The translations under genes were made by a program, and so were the position numbers. A DNA stretch of 64,000 nucleotides from Stygiolobus azoricus (lineage in GTDB: Archaea > Thermoproteota > Thermoprotei_A > Sulfolobales > Sulfolobaceae), in the NCBI RefSeq assembly GCF_009729035.1, contig NZ_CP045483.1:1386001-1450000 (forward strand). Reading direction: 5' to 3'. This document shows, piece by piece, positions 55,802 to 64,000 of this stretch. Below the pieces are notes generated by a model. That model saw only the letters and a program-made list of their open reading frames with translations. It did not search any database and was not told the origin of the DNA. The stretch's first letter is position 1. Each line of letters begins with the position of its first letter.

Positions 55802-56330
55802 GTATTATATTCCTAAGTGGGAGGAAATAGAGGAAGGAATTTTAACAATATCAGAAAGAATGCTGAGTGATGATTTTGTCCCTGACGTAATTGTGGCTAT
55901 TCTTACTGGAGGAGTAATCCCAGCCAAACTAATGTCGGATGTGCTGGGAATAAAGAGCATGAGATATATTGACGTCAAGTTCTATAAGGGAGTAAATAGT
56001 AGGGAAAATAAGCCTATAGTGAGAGCGGTATACGTAGATAATCTTGAGAACAAAAAAGTTCTCGTTATAGACGACGTGTCAGATACTGGGGAAACATTAG
56101 ACTTTGTCGGGAACATCATAGCAATGTTTAACCCTTCTTTAGTAAGGACAGCAACAATATTTGTTAAGCCGTGGTCTAGAAAGTATCCGGACTATTACTA
56201 CAAAGTAGTTGATAAATGGATCATCTTCCCTTGGGACAAGTGGGAGATAGTTAGAGAAAACACTGAAGCACCAGTTGATAAGAAAGAGAGGTTCTTAGAA
56301 ATACTCAAAAAATTGAGGAAAAACAGTTAG
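55794..56330 (+). CDS. Purine-type phosphoribosyltransferase
   Basis: This 178-residue PRTase has the PRPP loop VLVIDDVSDTGET at residues 89-101 and an ILTGGVIPAKLMSD segment near 37-49. It is close in layout to archaeal hypoxanthine/guanine/xanthine enzymes used in purine salvage. It is translationally coupled to the AlkP-family gene. Its stop overlaps the convergent mutase gene by 4 bases. Confidence 0.85.
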   Translation: MVEYYIPKWEEIEEGILTISERMLSDDFVPDVIVAILTGGVIPAKLMSDVLGIKSMRYIDVKFYKGVNSRENKPIVRAVYVDNLENKKVLVIDDVSDTGETLDFVGNIIAMFNPSLVRTATIFVKPWSRKYPDYYYKVVDKWIIFPWDKWEIVRENTEAPVDKKERFLEILKKLRKNS

Positions 56331-58000
56331 AATACACTGGGTTCTCTGTATTCTCCCCAAACTTCTCTCAAGGTAGAACTTATCTCTCCTACTGTAGCTC
56401 CAACCTTTATTGCGTTCAGTATGTGTGGGAATAAGTTCTCCTTTTCCTTCTCAGCTGCTTTCCTAACAGCGTTTAATGAGTCCCTCCATTTGATTTCGTC
56501 TCTCTCACTTCTATACTTCTTCAGCCTCTCCATTATTCTATCCCTAATTTGGGGGTTTACCCTAAACACTTCAGTAGTACCTATCCAGTCGGGCTCGTAG
56601 AACATGTTTACTCCTACTTTCACCATGTCACCAGTCTCGATCATCTTTTGAATTCTGTAAGCACTGTTAGCGATTTCTGCTTGTGGATATCCTCTCTCAA
56701 TAGCCTTCATCATACCTCCCATCTTCTCTATTTGATCAATTATCTTCCACGCCCTTTCCTCAATCTCATCAGTTAACCATTCAATGTAATAAGACCCAGC
56801 TAAAGGATCAATAGTATCAGTTGCACCGCTTTCATACGCAATTATCTGCTGTACTCTAATCGCGATTTTAGCAGCCTTCTCGCTTGGCAAAGCTAAAGCC
56901 TCGTCATAAGAGTTAACGTGGAGGCTCTGTGTACCTCCGAGAACAGCTGCTAGGGCTTGTAAGGTAGTCCTTATTATGTTGATCTCTGGCTGTTGCGCTG
57001 TGAGTTCAGCTCCTCCGGTTTGTGTGTGGAACCTTAACATCATAGAGTCTGGTTTCTTAGCATTGAACCACTCTTTCATTATCTTAGCCCACATCCTCCT
57101 AGCAGCCCTAAACTTTGCTACTTCCTCGAATATGTTAGTATAACCTGCGAAGAAAAATGACAACTTGGGAGCGAAATCATCTACCGGAATACCCCTTTCG
57201 GCTGTTTTTCTCACATATTCAATACCATCAGCTAACGTAAATGCTACCTCAAGAACAGCGTCAGCCCCTGCTTCTCTTATGTGATAACCGCTAATGCTTA
57301 TAGGGTACCACTTAGGTATGTTCTTTGCTGAGTATTCGATTAGGTCTATTGCATAACGTAAGGAAGGTTCAGGGGGATATATGAAGTTCTTCCTAGCTAT
57401 GTACTCTTTTAGAATATCGTTTTGTACAGTACCGTCTAACACATTCATACTTATTCCTCTGGACTCGGCAGTTGCTACATACATAGACAACAGCTCAATT
57501 GCCGTAGCATTAATCGTCATTGATGTCGTTACCTTATCCATTGGAATCCCTGACATTACTAAGTCCATTTCCTTCCAGTGGAACATCGATACTCCTACTC
57601 CACCTACTTCAGTAAACGCTAAAACGTGGTCTGGGTCTAGACCCAACTGAGTAGGTAGATCAAAAGCCATGCTCAAACCGGTCTGACCGGCTTGAAGTAG
57701 TTTTCTGAACCTAGCGTTTGTGTCTTCAGCCGAACCAAAGCCTGCGTACTGCCTAATTGTCCACAGCCTCCCCCTATACATTGTGGGGTAAATTCCTCTG
57801 GTGAACGGGTAATCTCCGGGAAAACCTATTTTCTCACCATACGTACCTTTGAGGTCAAGGGGAGTATAAAGTCTCCTTACCTCTATGCCAGAAGGTGTTG
57901 TAAAAGCCTTTTTCCTCTCAGGTCTCTTGGCTAGCCACGGATTCAGTACCCTTTCTTCCCACTTCTGTAAACTTTCCTTAATTTTCTCATCTGTATCCAT
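56327..58000 (-). CDS. Methylmalonyl-CoA mutase, large (catalytic) subunit
   Basis: This 557-residue TIM-barrel subunit carries the substrate-binding family sequence (GEKIGFPGDYPFTRGIYPTMY, the RQYAGFGSAEDTNARF region, FHTQTGGAELTAQQPEIN). The B12-binding domain is absent, as in archaeal enzymes where it is a separate small subunit. With the epimerase at 58088 it interconverts methylmalonyl-CoA and succinyl-CoA, a step in the 3-hydroxypropionate/4-hydroxybutyrate CO2 cycle or propionate breakdown. Confidence 0.93.
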   Translation of the reverse strand: MDTDEKIKESLQKWEERVLNPWLAKRPERKKAFTTPSGIEVRRLYTPLDLKGTYGEKIGFPGDYPFTRGIYPTMYRGRLWTIRQYAGFGSAEDTNARFRKLLQAGQTGLSMAFDLPTQLGLDPDHVLAFTEVGGVGVSMFHWKEMDLVMSGIPMDKVTTSMTINATAIELLSMYVATAESRGISMNVLDGTVQNDILKEYIARKNFIYPPEPSLRYAIDLIEYSAKNIPKWYPISISGYHIREAGADAVLEVAFTLADGIEYVRKTAERGIPVDDFAPKLSFFFAGYTNIFEEVAKFRAARRMWAKIMKEWFNAKKPDSMMLRFHTQTGGAELTAQQPEINIIRTTLQALAAVLGGTQSLHVNSYDEALALPSEKAAKIAIRVQQIIAYESGATDTIDPLAGSYYIEWLTDEIEERAWKIIDQIEKMGGMMKAIERGYPQAEIANSAYRIQKMIETGDMVKVGVNMFYEPDWIGTTEVFRVNPQIRDRIMERLKKYRSERDEIKWRDSLNAVRKAAEKEKENLFPHILNAIKVGATVGEISSTLREVWGEYREPSVF

Positions 58001-58087
58001 AAGGTATCATGATTATACTGGTTTAAACACTATATAATCTTTGCTTTTTAAACAAACTTATAAGTCAAAAATGAATTAATTCTAGCC

Positions 58088-58510
58088 ATGGAGACACAAA
58101 ATATCGACCATATCGGAGTCGTAGTGGAAAATATAGATAAAGCGATTAAATTCTACACCACTATGCTCGGGATGAAACTTGTTCATAGAGAGGACTTACT
58201 TGATAGAGGTATAAAAGTGGCTTTTCTTACCGGAACTCATGGTGAAACTGCTGTAGAACTTTTAGAGCCCATTAATCACGAGGACATGAATAACACCGTT
58301 GCCAAGTTCCTGAAAACAAAGGGGCCCGGGCTTCATCATTTAGCGGTTAAGGTGGAAAACATAGAAAAGAGCCTGAAAGAGTTAGAATCAAATGGTTTAC
58401 AACTTGTCGACAAGGTCCCTAGACCTGGTGCTAGAGGGCATCTAGTAGCGTTTATACACCCGAAGAGTGTTATGGGTGTGTTGTTAGAGCTTGTTCAGCC
58501 TCATGAATAA
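58088..58510 (+). CDS. mce: Methylmalonyl-CoA epimerase
   Basis: This 140-residue vicinal-oxygen-chelate protein has metal ligands His8 (DHIGVVV), His94-95 (LHHLAVKV) and Glu near 135 (LLELVQP), and a G-A-R-G-H-L-V-A-F-I-H-P loop typical of the family. It converts (S)- to (R)-methylmalonyl-CoA for the adjacent mutase. It diverges from the mutase with about 87 bases between starts, which probably allows joint control. Confidence 0.92.
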   Translation: METQNIDHIGVVVENIDKAIKFYTTMLGMKLVHREDLLDRGIKVAFLTGTHGETAVELLEPINHEDMNNTVAKFLKTKGPGLHHLAVKVENIEKSLKELESNGLQLVDKVPRPGARGHLVAFIHPKSVMGVLLELVQPHE

Positions 58511-58574
58511 TCAAGGTAATTTCACGCGTTGATTTTTTTAGCTCTAATTCGTAATTCTCTTTTGGGATAAAAAG

Positions 58575-59096
58575 ATGTCAAGAAGGTATAAGGATCCATT
58601 TGATCTATTTGATGAAATGATAAGAGAGATAGAGGAAGAATTTGAGAGGTTCGAGAGGGAATTCATGAGACTTGGGGGAGAAGGCGAAGTAAAAACATTC
58701 GGTCCCTATGTTTACGGATTCAGAGTAACAATAGGACCTGACGGGAAGCCAATTGTAGAAGAGTTCGGAAACATTAAGAACTACAAAGGAAAGCCAATGA
58801 TAACTGAAGAGAGAGAACCTCTAGTAGACGTAATAGAAAAAGGAGATGAGATTAGGGTTATAGCAGAAGTACCTGGTGTTGATAAGAATAGCATAAAAGT
58901 AAAGATAACGGATGGAGGGAAGACATTAATAATAAGGGCTGAAGGTGGGGATAGGAAATATTACAAAGAGATAGAACTACCGACTCAAGCAGACGAGAAT
59001 AGTGCCAAGGCTACTTATAACAACGGAGTATTGCAGATAATACTGAAAAAAGCGAAAAGCAAGGAAAATGAAGGCAAAGAAATTAAAGTTGAGTAA
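58575..59096 (+). CDS. Small heat-shock protein, Hsp20 family
   Basis: This 173-residue chaperone has an N-terminal DPFDLFDEM segment, an acidic arm, then an alpha-crystallin domain (EPLVDVIEKGDEIRVIAEVPGVDKNSIKVK) and a C-terminal basic tail. The canonical I-x-I end motif is present only in altered form (KEIKVE). It prevents aggregation at high temperature. It converges on the ZPR1 gene with a 14-base overlap. Confidence 0.92.
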   Translation: MSRRYKDPFDLFDEMIREIEEEFERFEREFMRLGGEGEVKTFGPYVYGFRVTIGPDGKPIVEEFGNIKNYKGKPMITEEREPLVDVIEKGDEIRVIAEVPGVDKNSIKVKITDGGKTLIIRAEGGDRKYYKEIELPTQADENSAKATYNNGVLQIILKKAKSKENEGKEIKVE

Positions 59097-59577
59097 TTTT
59101 TACTTTTTCCGACTGAATGAAGCTCAGACCACTTTCATCATTTATTATTAAGGTAAACGGGATTTTCCCATTTTTTGCATCCTCAAGCTTTTTACATTTC
59201 TCTTCTTCGCAATTATCCCCCAACTGATCAAGGATTATTTCTAAAATTCCCTCAATAGTCGTCAAAACTCCTTGATATGCTTCACCCGCAGTAACCTCAA
59301 TTTCTAACTCGGGGATTATAATGTCCGCAAAAGCTGATCTGTAAACTATTGTTCCTAAGTCCTCTTCCTTTTCAACTTTAAGCTCTAATTTAATTGGTGT
59401 CAAGAATTCTAGTGGTTTTACATCTCTCAATCTGTAACCACAACTTTGACATTCCCAAACCGACAGTTCTAGTCTACCTACATTGGGTGCTTCATATAAA
59501 TACTCTCTGACGATCATTTGATCCGCATGACATATGGGACATTTATGTTTTCCTTCATAGAGTAATTGAGGTTCCAT
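59083..59577 (-). CDS. ZPR1-type zinc-finger protein
   Basis: This 164-residue protein is a single ZPR1 module: zinc ligands Cys13/Cys16 and Cys43/Cys46 in C-P-I-C and C-Q-S-C-G-Y, then the beta-rich A-domain (G-L-E/E-I-E-V-T-A-G-E-A-Y-Q-G-V-L-T-T-I-E-G). Eukaryotic Zpr1 carries two such modules and binds the elongation factor eEF1A. It diverges from a GTPBP1/EF-Tu-like GTPase, 60 bases between starts. Confidence 0.9.
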   Translation of the reverse strand: MEPQLLYEGKHKCPICHADQMIVREYLYEAPNVGRLELSVWECQSCGYRLRDVKPLEFLTPIKLELKVEKEEDLGTIVYRSAFADIIIPELEIEVTAGEAYQGVLTTIEGILEIILDQLGDNCEEEKCKKLEDAKNGKIPFTLIINDESGLSFIQSEKVKITQL

Positions 59578-59637
59578 TTTAATCTTATTAAAGTTTATCT
59601 ATTCGGATACAAATTATTATTTGTAAAAAGTGGTGGG

Positions 59638-61212
59638 ATGAGGTATCCTAAAGAGAACGAGATCGGTAAGATAGAGTATAAACTTTTAATAAATAGCAAA
59701 GACGAGAATAGATTACAATCTCTCGCTACACAAATGAAATACAGACTTGAAGAAGGAGGAGGAGAAGCGTTTTACGTAATCGGAGTAAGCGATGATGGAG
59801 ACGTTTTGGGGTTAAGTAAAGAGGACTTAGAAAGTAGCATTGAAATTCTAGATAAAATTGCTTCGGCAGTTAATGCTAAAGTAGTACACAAGAGAATTGT
59901 CGAAGTAAAAAAAGGACGATATATAGGAGAAGTGCTCATAAGGTTATTCAAGGATAAGATCCCCGTCCAAGTTAATGTAGCAGTAATGGGTCATGTAAAT
60001 GCCGGAAAGAGTACTTTGACCGGTGCACTAGTATTAGGAAAACTTGATGATGGTAACGGTACACTGAGGGCTATGGTAGCCCGACACGTACACGAGGTTT
60101 TGACTGGGAGAACTTCCTCAATTACTTTAAGGCTTCTCGGATTTAACGATAAGGGAACAATTGTTAACTGGAACTTGAGAGATCCTCTGGACGAAGCGGA
60201 AATAACGTTAAAAAGTACGAAGATAGTGAGACTTATAGACCTAGGCGGTCACGAGAGGTACCTCAGAACAACTCTGAAGGGATTATTAGGATACGAAGTA
60301 GATTATGTAATGCTCGTAGTGGGGACGGACGACGGATTGTCCGCCATGGGAAAAGAGCATTTAGCTATTGCATCAATACTTAAGTTCCCGGTGTTCATAG
60401 TCATAACAAAAATCGACAAATACGACGAAAAGAGAGTACAAGATATAGTAAATGACATAAGAAACGTGCTTAAGATTCCAGGGATTAACAGGCTTGTCAT
60501 GGAGGTAGAATCAGATGAGGACTTATTAAACGCTATCCTAGCCATGAAGAGTAAGAGAGTAGTGCCGATCTTTAAAGTGTCAAACGTAACCGGGAAGGGA
60601 CTCGACATACTGAGTAAGTTCCTGAACATGCTACCACCAAAGCCCAAGGTCACAAGTGATGATAACCAGCCTCCTCTAGTTTATATAGACGAAATATATA
60701 ACGTGAGCGGAGTAGGAACTGTAGTACTAGGTTCAGTAATAAGGGGGAACGTAAAAATAAATGATAGTTGTTATATAGGTCCTACTAAACTGGGAGAGTT
60801 TAAGCTAGTTAAAATCAAGTCGATTCAGTTGAACAGAGTATTTGTTGACTCTGTCAATGCAGGAAGTATAGCGACTTTTGCAGTTCAAGGAGTGGATAAG
60901 GAGAACCTGAGAAAAGGAATGGTACTAACAGTGGAAAAACCCAAAAGCTACAAGAAGTTTAAGGCTAGAATAGTAGTACTTCATCACCCTACTACAATCA
61001 AGGAGGGATACGTGGCTACCTTGCATCTATACACAATTAGACAAGCAGTGAAATTCCGTGAAATTTCCTCAAGATATCTTAGGACTGGTGACACAGCAGA
61101 AGTGGTGATGGAGTTCCTATACAGGCCGGAATATATAGAGAAGGGGCAGATATTCGTTTTTAGAGAAGGTAGGACTAGAGGTCTTGGGATAGTAACCGAG
61201 TTACTAGAGTGA
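59638..61212 (+). CDS. GTPBP1/EF-Tu-like translational GTPase
   Basis: This 524-residue protein starts from ATG 59638, with AAATTATTAT at 59611-59620 about 23 bases ahead. An earlier frame opening at 59566 lies across the ZPR1 start and looks non-coding. An N-terminal ~110-residue domain precedes the G domain with G1 GHVNAGKST (118-126), G3 DLGGHERY, and G4 TKID. Two beta-barrel domains (II and III) close the protein as in EF-Tu/GTPBP1. A role in mRNA surveillance or translation is inferred from the family. Confidence 0.88.
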   Translation: MRYPKENEIGKIEYKLLINSKDENRLQSLATQMKYRLEEGGGEAFYVIGVSDDGDVLGLSKEDLESSIEILDKIASAVNAKVVHKRIVEVKKGRYIGEVLIRLFKDKIPVQVNVAVMGHVNAGKSTLTGALVLGKLDDGNGTLRAMVARHVHEVLTGRTSSITLRLLGFNDKGTIVNWNLRDPLDEAEITLKSTKIVRLIDLGGHERYLRTTLKGLLGYEVDYVMLVVGTDDGLSAMGKEHLAIASILKFPVFIVITKIDKYDEKRVQDIVNDIRNVLKIPGINRLVMEVESDEDLLNAILAMKSKRVVPIFKVSNVTGKGLDILSKFLNMLPPKPKVTSDDNQPPLVYIDEIYNVSGVGTVVLGSVIRGNVKINDSCYIGPTKLGEFKLVKIKSIQLNRVFVDSVNAGSIATFAVQGVDKENLRKGMVLTVEKPKSYKKFKARIVVLHHPTTIKEGYVATLHLYTIRQAVKFREISSRYLRTGDTAEVVMEFLYRPEYIEKGQIFVFREGRTRGLGIVTELLE

Positions 61213-61614
61213 TTATTCATCTATTCTTTGTTTAGTACATGTTATTATGTCCTCTGCAATTTTATGTGCTTGCTTCTCTACAAGTTTCTCCAGGCCTTTA
61301 ATAGTAACCTGTACCTCATATTCTATTTTATATATCAACTTGTCATTGTCGATCTTGACTCGACTGATAATCGTAGAGGTTACTCCAACTCCTTCAACTT
61401 CGATAACAGACACAGACTCATTATCCCTAAACTCAAAGGACTTCACTTGAGCCTTAGTCTCTACTGTCAAAAAACCGATCTTTGCTCTTGCAGTAAACTC
61501 TTTTCCTTTTATTTCAGTTACCCCTGGAATACAATTAATTAAGTTCTGATAAGAACTAAGGAACTCTTTTGCTTTATCCACATTCTTTATTTTCACTTCT
61601 CCACTTATCTCCAA
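61213..61614 (-). CDS. CoxG-like SRPBCC protein (second copy)
   Basis: This 133-residue SRPBCC-fold protein is paralogous to the CoxG-like protein encoded directly upstream (61615). It has a GEVKIKNVDKAKEFLSSYQNLINCIPGV start, the helix-turn before the first strand, and a beta-rich body. Its start codon follows the previous stop without a gap. CoxG members assist maturation or membrane binding of molybdenum CO dehydrogenases. Confidence 0.72.
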   Translation of the reverse strand: MEISGEVKIKNVDKAKEFLSSYQNLINCIPGVTEIKGKEFTARAKIGFLTVETKAQVKSFEFRDNESVSVIEVEGVGVTSTIISRVKIDNDKLIYKIEYEVQVTIKGLEKLVEKQAHKIAEDIITCTKQRIDE

Positions 61615-62043
61615 TCACTTCACCTTAGTTTTCACGCACTCAAACAAGTCGTTCACTATCTTACCTACAGCTGAGTCCATTAATCTCGCCCCTATCGAGG
61701 CAAGAACACCTCCGACTTTTACGTCGGCAGAATACTTTAACCTAACTGGATTATCTAAAACTTGTAAAATTGCATTAATATCTACGTTGCTGTTTAACCC
61801 ATTTCCTTTTGCGATTAAGCTAAGGGTTTTCTTAGCATTGTCTATGTTAACAAAACGAACTAACGCCTTATACTCTCCCTTTATGAAACCTATTCCAGCT
61901 GTTCCTACTACTCTATACTCGTCACCTTCCTTAGTTAAACTCTTTATCCCGGGGAAGCAAGAAGCCATGCTTTCTGGTTTTGTCACGAAATTCCAAAGCT
62001 CTTCAGCACTTACCTGAACCGGAACTTCTCCTTCATATTTCAT
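61615..62043 (-). CDS. CoxG-family carbon monoxide dehydrogenase subunit G
   Basis: This 142-residue protein has the typical opening Y-E-G-E-V-P-V-Q-V-S-A-E-E-L-W-N-F-V-T-K-P-E and SCFPGIKSL. It ends with the GARLMDSAVGKIVNDLFECVK helix. It is linked to the molybdenum hydroxylase genes downstream in this window (62579-63927) and separated from them only by the MobA-like gene on the other strand. Confidence 0.85.
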   Translation of the reverse strand: MKYEGEVPVQVSAEELWNFVTKPESMASCFPGIKSLTKEGDEYRVVGTAGIGFIKGEYKALVRFVNIDNAKKTLSLIAKGNGLNSNVDINAILQVLDNPVRLKYSADVKVGGVLASIGARLMDSAVGKIVNDLFECVKTKVK

Positions 62044-62070
62044 AAATAGGTATTTTGAGTAAAAGTATTT

Positions 62071-62628
62071 ATGAGAATCGGAGCTGTAATTCTAGCTGCA
62101 GGTGAAGCTAATAGGTTTGGTTCTAACAAACTAATTAAGGAAGTTTACGGAGTGCCTATTATTAGAAGAGTAGTAAGTGCTGTTGAAGGCATAGATAAAG
62201 TAATTGTAGTGGGGAAATACTACCAAGAGTTGATGAGAATATTGGAAGACCAAGTAGTATTGTACAACCCTTATTGGAGTAAGGGAATGTCTACTTCATT
62301 AAAACTCGGGATAAGGTTCTTTCAAGACTATGATGGAGTTATTGTACTCCTTGGGGATATGCCGTTTATTACTAGGGATACCGTAAATAGGATAATCCAA
62401 TCATTCACTGTGGACTGTGATATAGTAGTACCTACACACAAAGGAGTTAGAGGGAACCCAGTACTATTGCACAAAAGGACTTTCCCCCTGATCATGAATC
62501 TGGAGGGAGATATAGGAGCTAGGGCTATAATGGATAAGGTTAAAAAAATATGTTACGTTGAGAGCGGTGAAGAAGTCCTTATTGACGTGGATACTCCTTC
62601 TGACTTAACCTCAAAGAAGCATCCTTAA
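62071..62628 (+). CDS. MobA/MocA-like molybdenum cofactor nucleotidyltransferase
   Basis: This 185-residue protein has the nucleotide-binding signature [18 protein letters not shown] and a metal motif VLLGDMPF near residue 90. It resembles MocA-type CTP:molybdopterin cytidylyltransferases, which make the cofactor used by CO-dehydrogenase-type enzymes. Its last 50 bases overlap the convergent 2Fe-2S subunit gene. The location among cox-type genes supports this assignment. Confidence 0.82.
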   Translation: MRIGAVILAAGEANRFGSNKLIKEVYGVPIIRRVVSAVEGIDKVIVVGKYYQELMRILEDQVVLYNPYWSKGMSTSLKLGIRFFQDYDGVIVLLGDMPFITRDTVNRIIQSFTVDCDIVVPTHKGVRGNPVLLHKRTFPLIMNLEGDIGARAIMDKVKKICYVESGEEVLIDVDTPSDLTSKKHP

Positions 62629-63085
62629 TAGCCTTTACTATGTTTTGATACCCAGTACACCTGCATAAATTACCTGATATACCTTCTCTGATTTCCTCCT
62701 CTGACGGGTTGGGATTCTCTTTAAGTAACCAGTAAGCCTCCATTATCATACCCGGAGTACAGTAACCGCACTGTAAACCGTGATTGTCCCAGAAAGCCTC
62801 TTGTATCGGATGTAGCTTCCCGTCTTTGCTAAGACCTTCGACAGTTAGTATATCAGCACCATCAGCCTCTACTGCCAGAACTGTGCATGACTTAACGGAT
62901 CTTCCGTTCATTATTACAGTACATGCCCCACAATTAGAAGTATCACATCCGATATGAACGTCTGTATATCCTAAGTCTCTTAAAACGTGTACCAATAGTC
63001 TTCTAGGCTCTACCTCCACCTCGTGAACTTCTCCGTTTACCTTCAAAGTTATCTTAGCCTTTTGGTCTTTCTCAATTATCTTCAT
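62579..63085 (-). CDS. 2Fe-2S small subunit of a CO-dehydrogenase/aldehyde-oxidoreductase-type enzyme
   Basis: This 168-residue protein has a plant-ferredoxin-type cluster ([12 protein letters not shown], Cys47/52/55, and Cys67) and a second four-cysteine cluster (CGYCTPGM and CRCTGYQN). It passes electrons from the molybdenum site to the FAD subunit. It overlaps the FAD subunit gene by four bases. In Sulfolobales such enzymes often act as glyceraldehyde oxidoreductases. Confidence 0.92.
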   Translation of the reverse strand: MKIIEKDQKAKITLKVNGEVHEVEVEPRRLLVHVLRDLGYTDVHIGCDTSNCGACTVIMNGRSVKSCTVLAVEADGADILTVEGLSKDGKLHPIQEAFWDNHGLQCGYCTPGMIMEAYWLLKENPNPSEEEIREGISGNLCRCTGYQNIVKAIKDASLRLSQKEYPRQ

Positions 63086-63927
63086 TTACGAACACCTCCT
63101 AAAGCTTGATTTATACCCCTCTTAACTAATACTTTAACCATCTTTTTCTTATACTCAGCTGATCCCCTTATGTCCGAAGTAGGGTTTGCACTCTCCATAG
63201 CCCTTGTCGATGCTTTCTCGACGACTTCTTCAGTGAGTTCCTTTCCTATTAACTCTTCTTCTGCACCCTTTGCTCTAACTGCTATATTGTTTACAGCAGT
63301 TAAGCCTATTCTTGCATCCTCGATTCTACTTCCGTTTACCTTCAGAAGGACCGCAACACCTACTATTGCGTAGTCGCCAGCCCTTCTTTCTAGCTTTTGA
63401 TATGAAAACTTGTAACCATCAAAGGCCGGAACTTGTATTTCTGTCACAAGTTCTCCAGGGTTTAAATCTGGTGTAAACATGTCTTTTGCGAAGTCCTTGA
63501 AGTCAACTAACCTCTGACCTTTCTTGCCTCTTATTAAGACCTTAGCGTCCATTGCTATCAAAGAAGCAGGGTAATCTGCAGCCGGGTCTAGGTGTGATAT
63601 AACACCGCCTATTGTTCCCATATTCCTAACTTGGGGATCTCCGATCGTTTTTGCCGCATCACTTAGTAGTGGTACATTGGATTTTATCATGTCGTAATGG
63701 GTAGTTAATGCACCTATTTTATAGATATTTCCTTCTCTTTTCACGTAGTTAAGTTGTTGAAATCTTCTTATTTCTACTAAATAAGAAGGTCTTATAATCC
63801 TGAGCTTTAAAGCAGGTATTAAGCTATGCCCGCCAGCTAAAGGTCTTGCATCTTCATGTTGTTGTAAGAACTCTATCGCTTCCTCTATACTATCGGGAAT
63901 TACATAACCTATCTTAGGAGGATACAC
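63082..63927 (-). CDS. FAD medium subunit of a CO-dehydrogenase/aldehyde-oxidoreductase-type enzyme
   Basis: This 281-residue protein has the FAD motifs [16 protein letters not shown] and [19 protein letters not shown] typical of CoxM/CutB subunits. The GTG start at 63927 is supported by a TATA box 26 bases ahead. The gene order is medium then small. The catalytic large subunit is not in this window. Confidence 0.92.
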   Translation of the reverse strand: MYPPKIGYVIPDSIEEAIEFLQQHEDARPLAGGHSLIPALKLRIIRPSYLVEIRRFQQLNYVKREGNIYKIGALTTHYDMIKSNVPLLSDAAKTIGDPQVRNMGTIGGVISHLDPAADYPASLIAMDAKVLIRGKKGQRLVDFKDFAKDMFTPDLNPGELVTEIQVPAFDGYKFSYQKLERRAGDYAIVGVAVLLKVNGSRIEDARIGLTAVNNIAVRAKGAEEELIGKELTEEVVEKASTRAMESANPTSDIRGSAEYKKKMVKVLVKRGINQALGGVRK

Positions 63928-63948
63928 GAATAATGAAATACCACATTA

Positions 63949-63958
63949 TATTTTAAAT
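63949..63958 (-). promoter_or_regulatory. TATA box for the FAD/2Fe-2S subunit operon
   Basis: On the minus strand ATTTAAAATA is centred 26 bases before the GTG at 63927. It indicates that the operon starts here, so the large subunit is not co-transcribed from upstream. The last 40 bases of the window hold nothing else recognisable. Confidence 0.5.
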
Positions 63959-64000
63959 CTTCTTACTGTATTTACTACAAACTGTGTGTCCTCAAAAGAT

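Noticed and set aside
59566-59637. N-terminal extension of the GTPase from a start at 59566
   Set aside because: The extra 24 codons overlap the ZPR1 start, are hydrophobic and unlike the family, and the TATA box position favours ATG 59638.
1-64000. CRISPR arrays, rRNA and tRNA genes
   Set aside because: No series of spaced direct repeats, no rRNA-like conserved blocks and no convincing tRNA cloverleaf were seen on either strand; a covariance-model scan would be needed to exclude a split or intron-containing tRNA.

Overview
The window is an ordinary stretch of a crenarchaeal chromosome, very probably from the order Sulfolobales (thermoacidophilic archaea). The basis is gene content: a DUF973 membrane protein, a rusticyanin/sulfocyanin-like blue copper protein, a DUF2173 protein, type 1 RNase HI, family 5 uracil-DNA glycosylase, the archaeal pantoate kinase / phosphopantothenate synthetase route to CoA, an archaeal MptE-type pterin kinase, methylmalonyl-CoA mutase plus epimerase, and aerobic CO-dehydrogenase-type subunits. 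AT-rich spacers carry TATA boxes 24-30 bases before many start codons, the usual leaderless arrangement in this group. I did not assign a genus. I saw no rRNA, tRNA or CRISPR array.

Layout. 0-2 kb: a truncated acyl/acetyl-CoA synthetase diverging from an acyl-CoA dehydrogenase. 1.9-20.3 kb: a mosaic bounded by two inverted copies of the same ~320-base module (1886-2201 and 19223-19552). Each module ends in a perfect 10-base-pair palindrome and carries an open frame resembling the end of an IS200/IS605 TnpB. Between and beside the copies lie a blue copper protein, a peroxiredoxin, RNase HI, a DUF973 protein, an NCS1 permease, uracil-DNA glycosylase, a thiamine-diphosphate enzyme and a TusA-like sulfur carrier. 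The same stretch holds most of the decayed fragments in the window (4.7, 5.7, 8.2, 11.8, 12.0, 19.6 and 20.0 kb). 20.3-24.5 kb: an ABC exporter whose ATPase is split by a frameshift, a HipA-like kinase and small hypotheticals. 24.9-36.7 kb: lipid-carrier phosphatases (PAP2 and UppP), an amidinotransferase-family enzyme, amino-acid and MFS transporters, an ABC-like membrane protein and a fused FAD/Fe-S oxidoreductase.

36.7-41.6 kb: pantoate kinase, phosphopantothenate synthetase and ketopantoate hydroxymethyltransferase (three consecutive steps toward CoA), then a divergent pair around one symmetric TATA box leading to an ABC-2 exporter. 41.7-44.8 kb: a stand-alone Lrp/AsnC sensor domain, a small GC-rich structured element, two divergent ribbon-helix-helix regulators, a metallo-hydrolase and an isopropylmalate/citramalate-type synthase. 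44.8-49.3 kb: a pterin cluster (MptE, a PTPS-like protein, a dihydropteroate-synthase-like protein) that also contains a HEPN/nucleotidyltransferase-like pair. 49.4-56.3 kb: thioredoxin reductase, inositol-monophosphatase-family phosphatase, a membrane-anchored double-AAA ATPase, a phytoene-desaturase-like enzyme with a 44-residue membrane protein upstream, an AlkP-superfamily protein and a phosphoribosyltransferase. 56.3-58.5 kb: methylmalonyl-CoA mutase and epimerase, which fit the 3-hydroxypropionate/4-hydroxybutyrate cycle or propionate use. 58.6-61.2 kb: Hsp20, a ZPR1 zinc-finger protein and a GTPBP1/EF-Tu-like GTPase. 61.2 kb to the end: two CoxG-like proteins, a MobA/MocA-like nucleotidyltransferase and the 2Fe-2S and FAD subunits of a CO-dehydrogenase/aldehyde-oxidoreductase-type molybdoenzyme.

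The best leads are: (1) a TusA gene readable only by a -1 shift at an A AAA AAA heptamer, with a second -1 break at an A-run in an ABC ATPase; (2) the paired IS-end modules, which may be guide-RNA-like remnants; (3) a compact element at 41993-42051 with two mutually exclusive helices; (4) a symmetric TATA box serving two leaderless genes at 39.69 kb; (5) a degenerate HEPN/NTase pair inside the pterin cluster.
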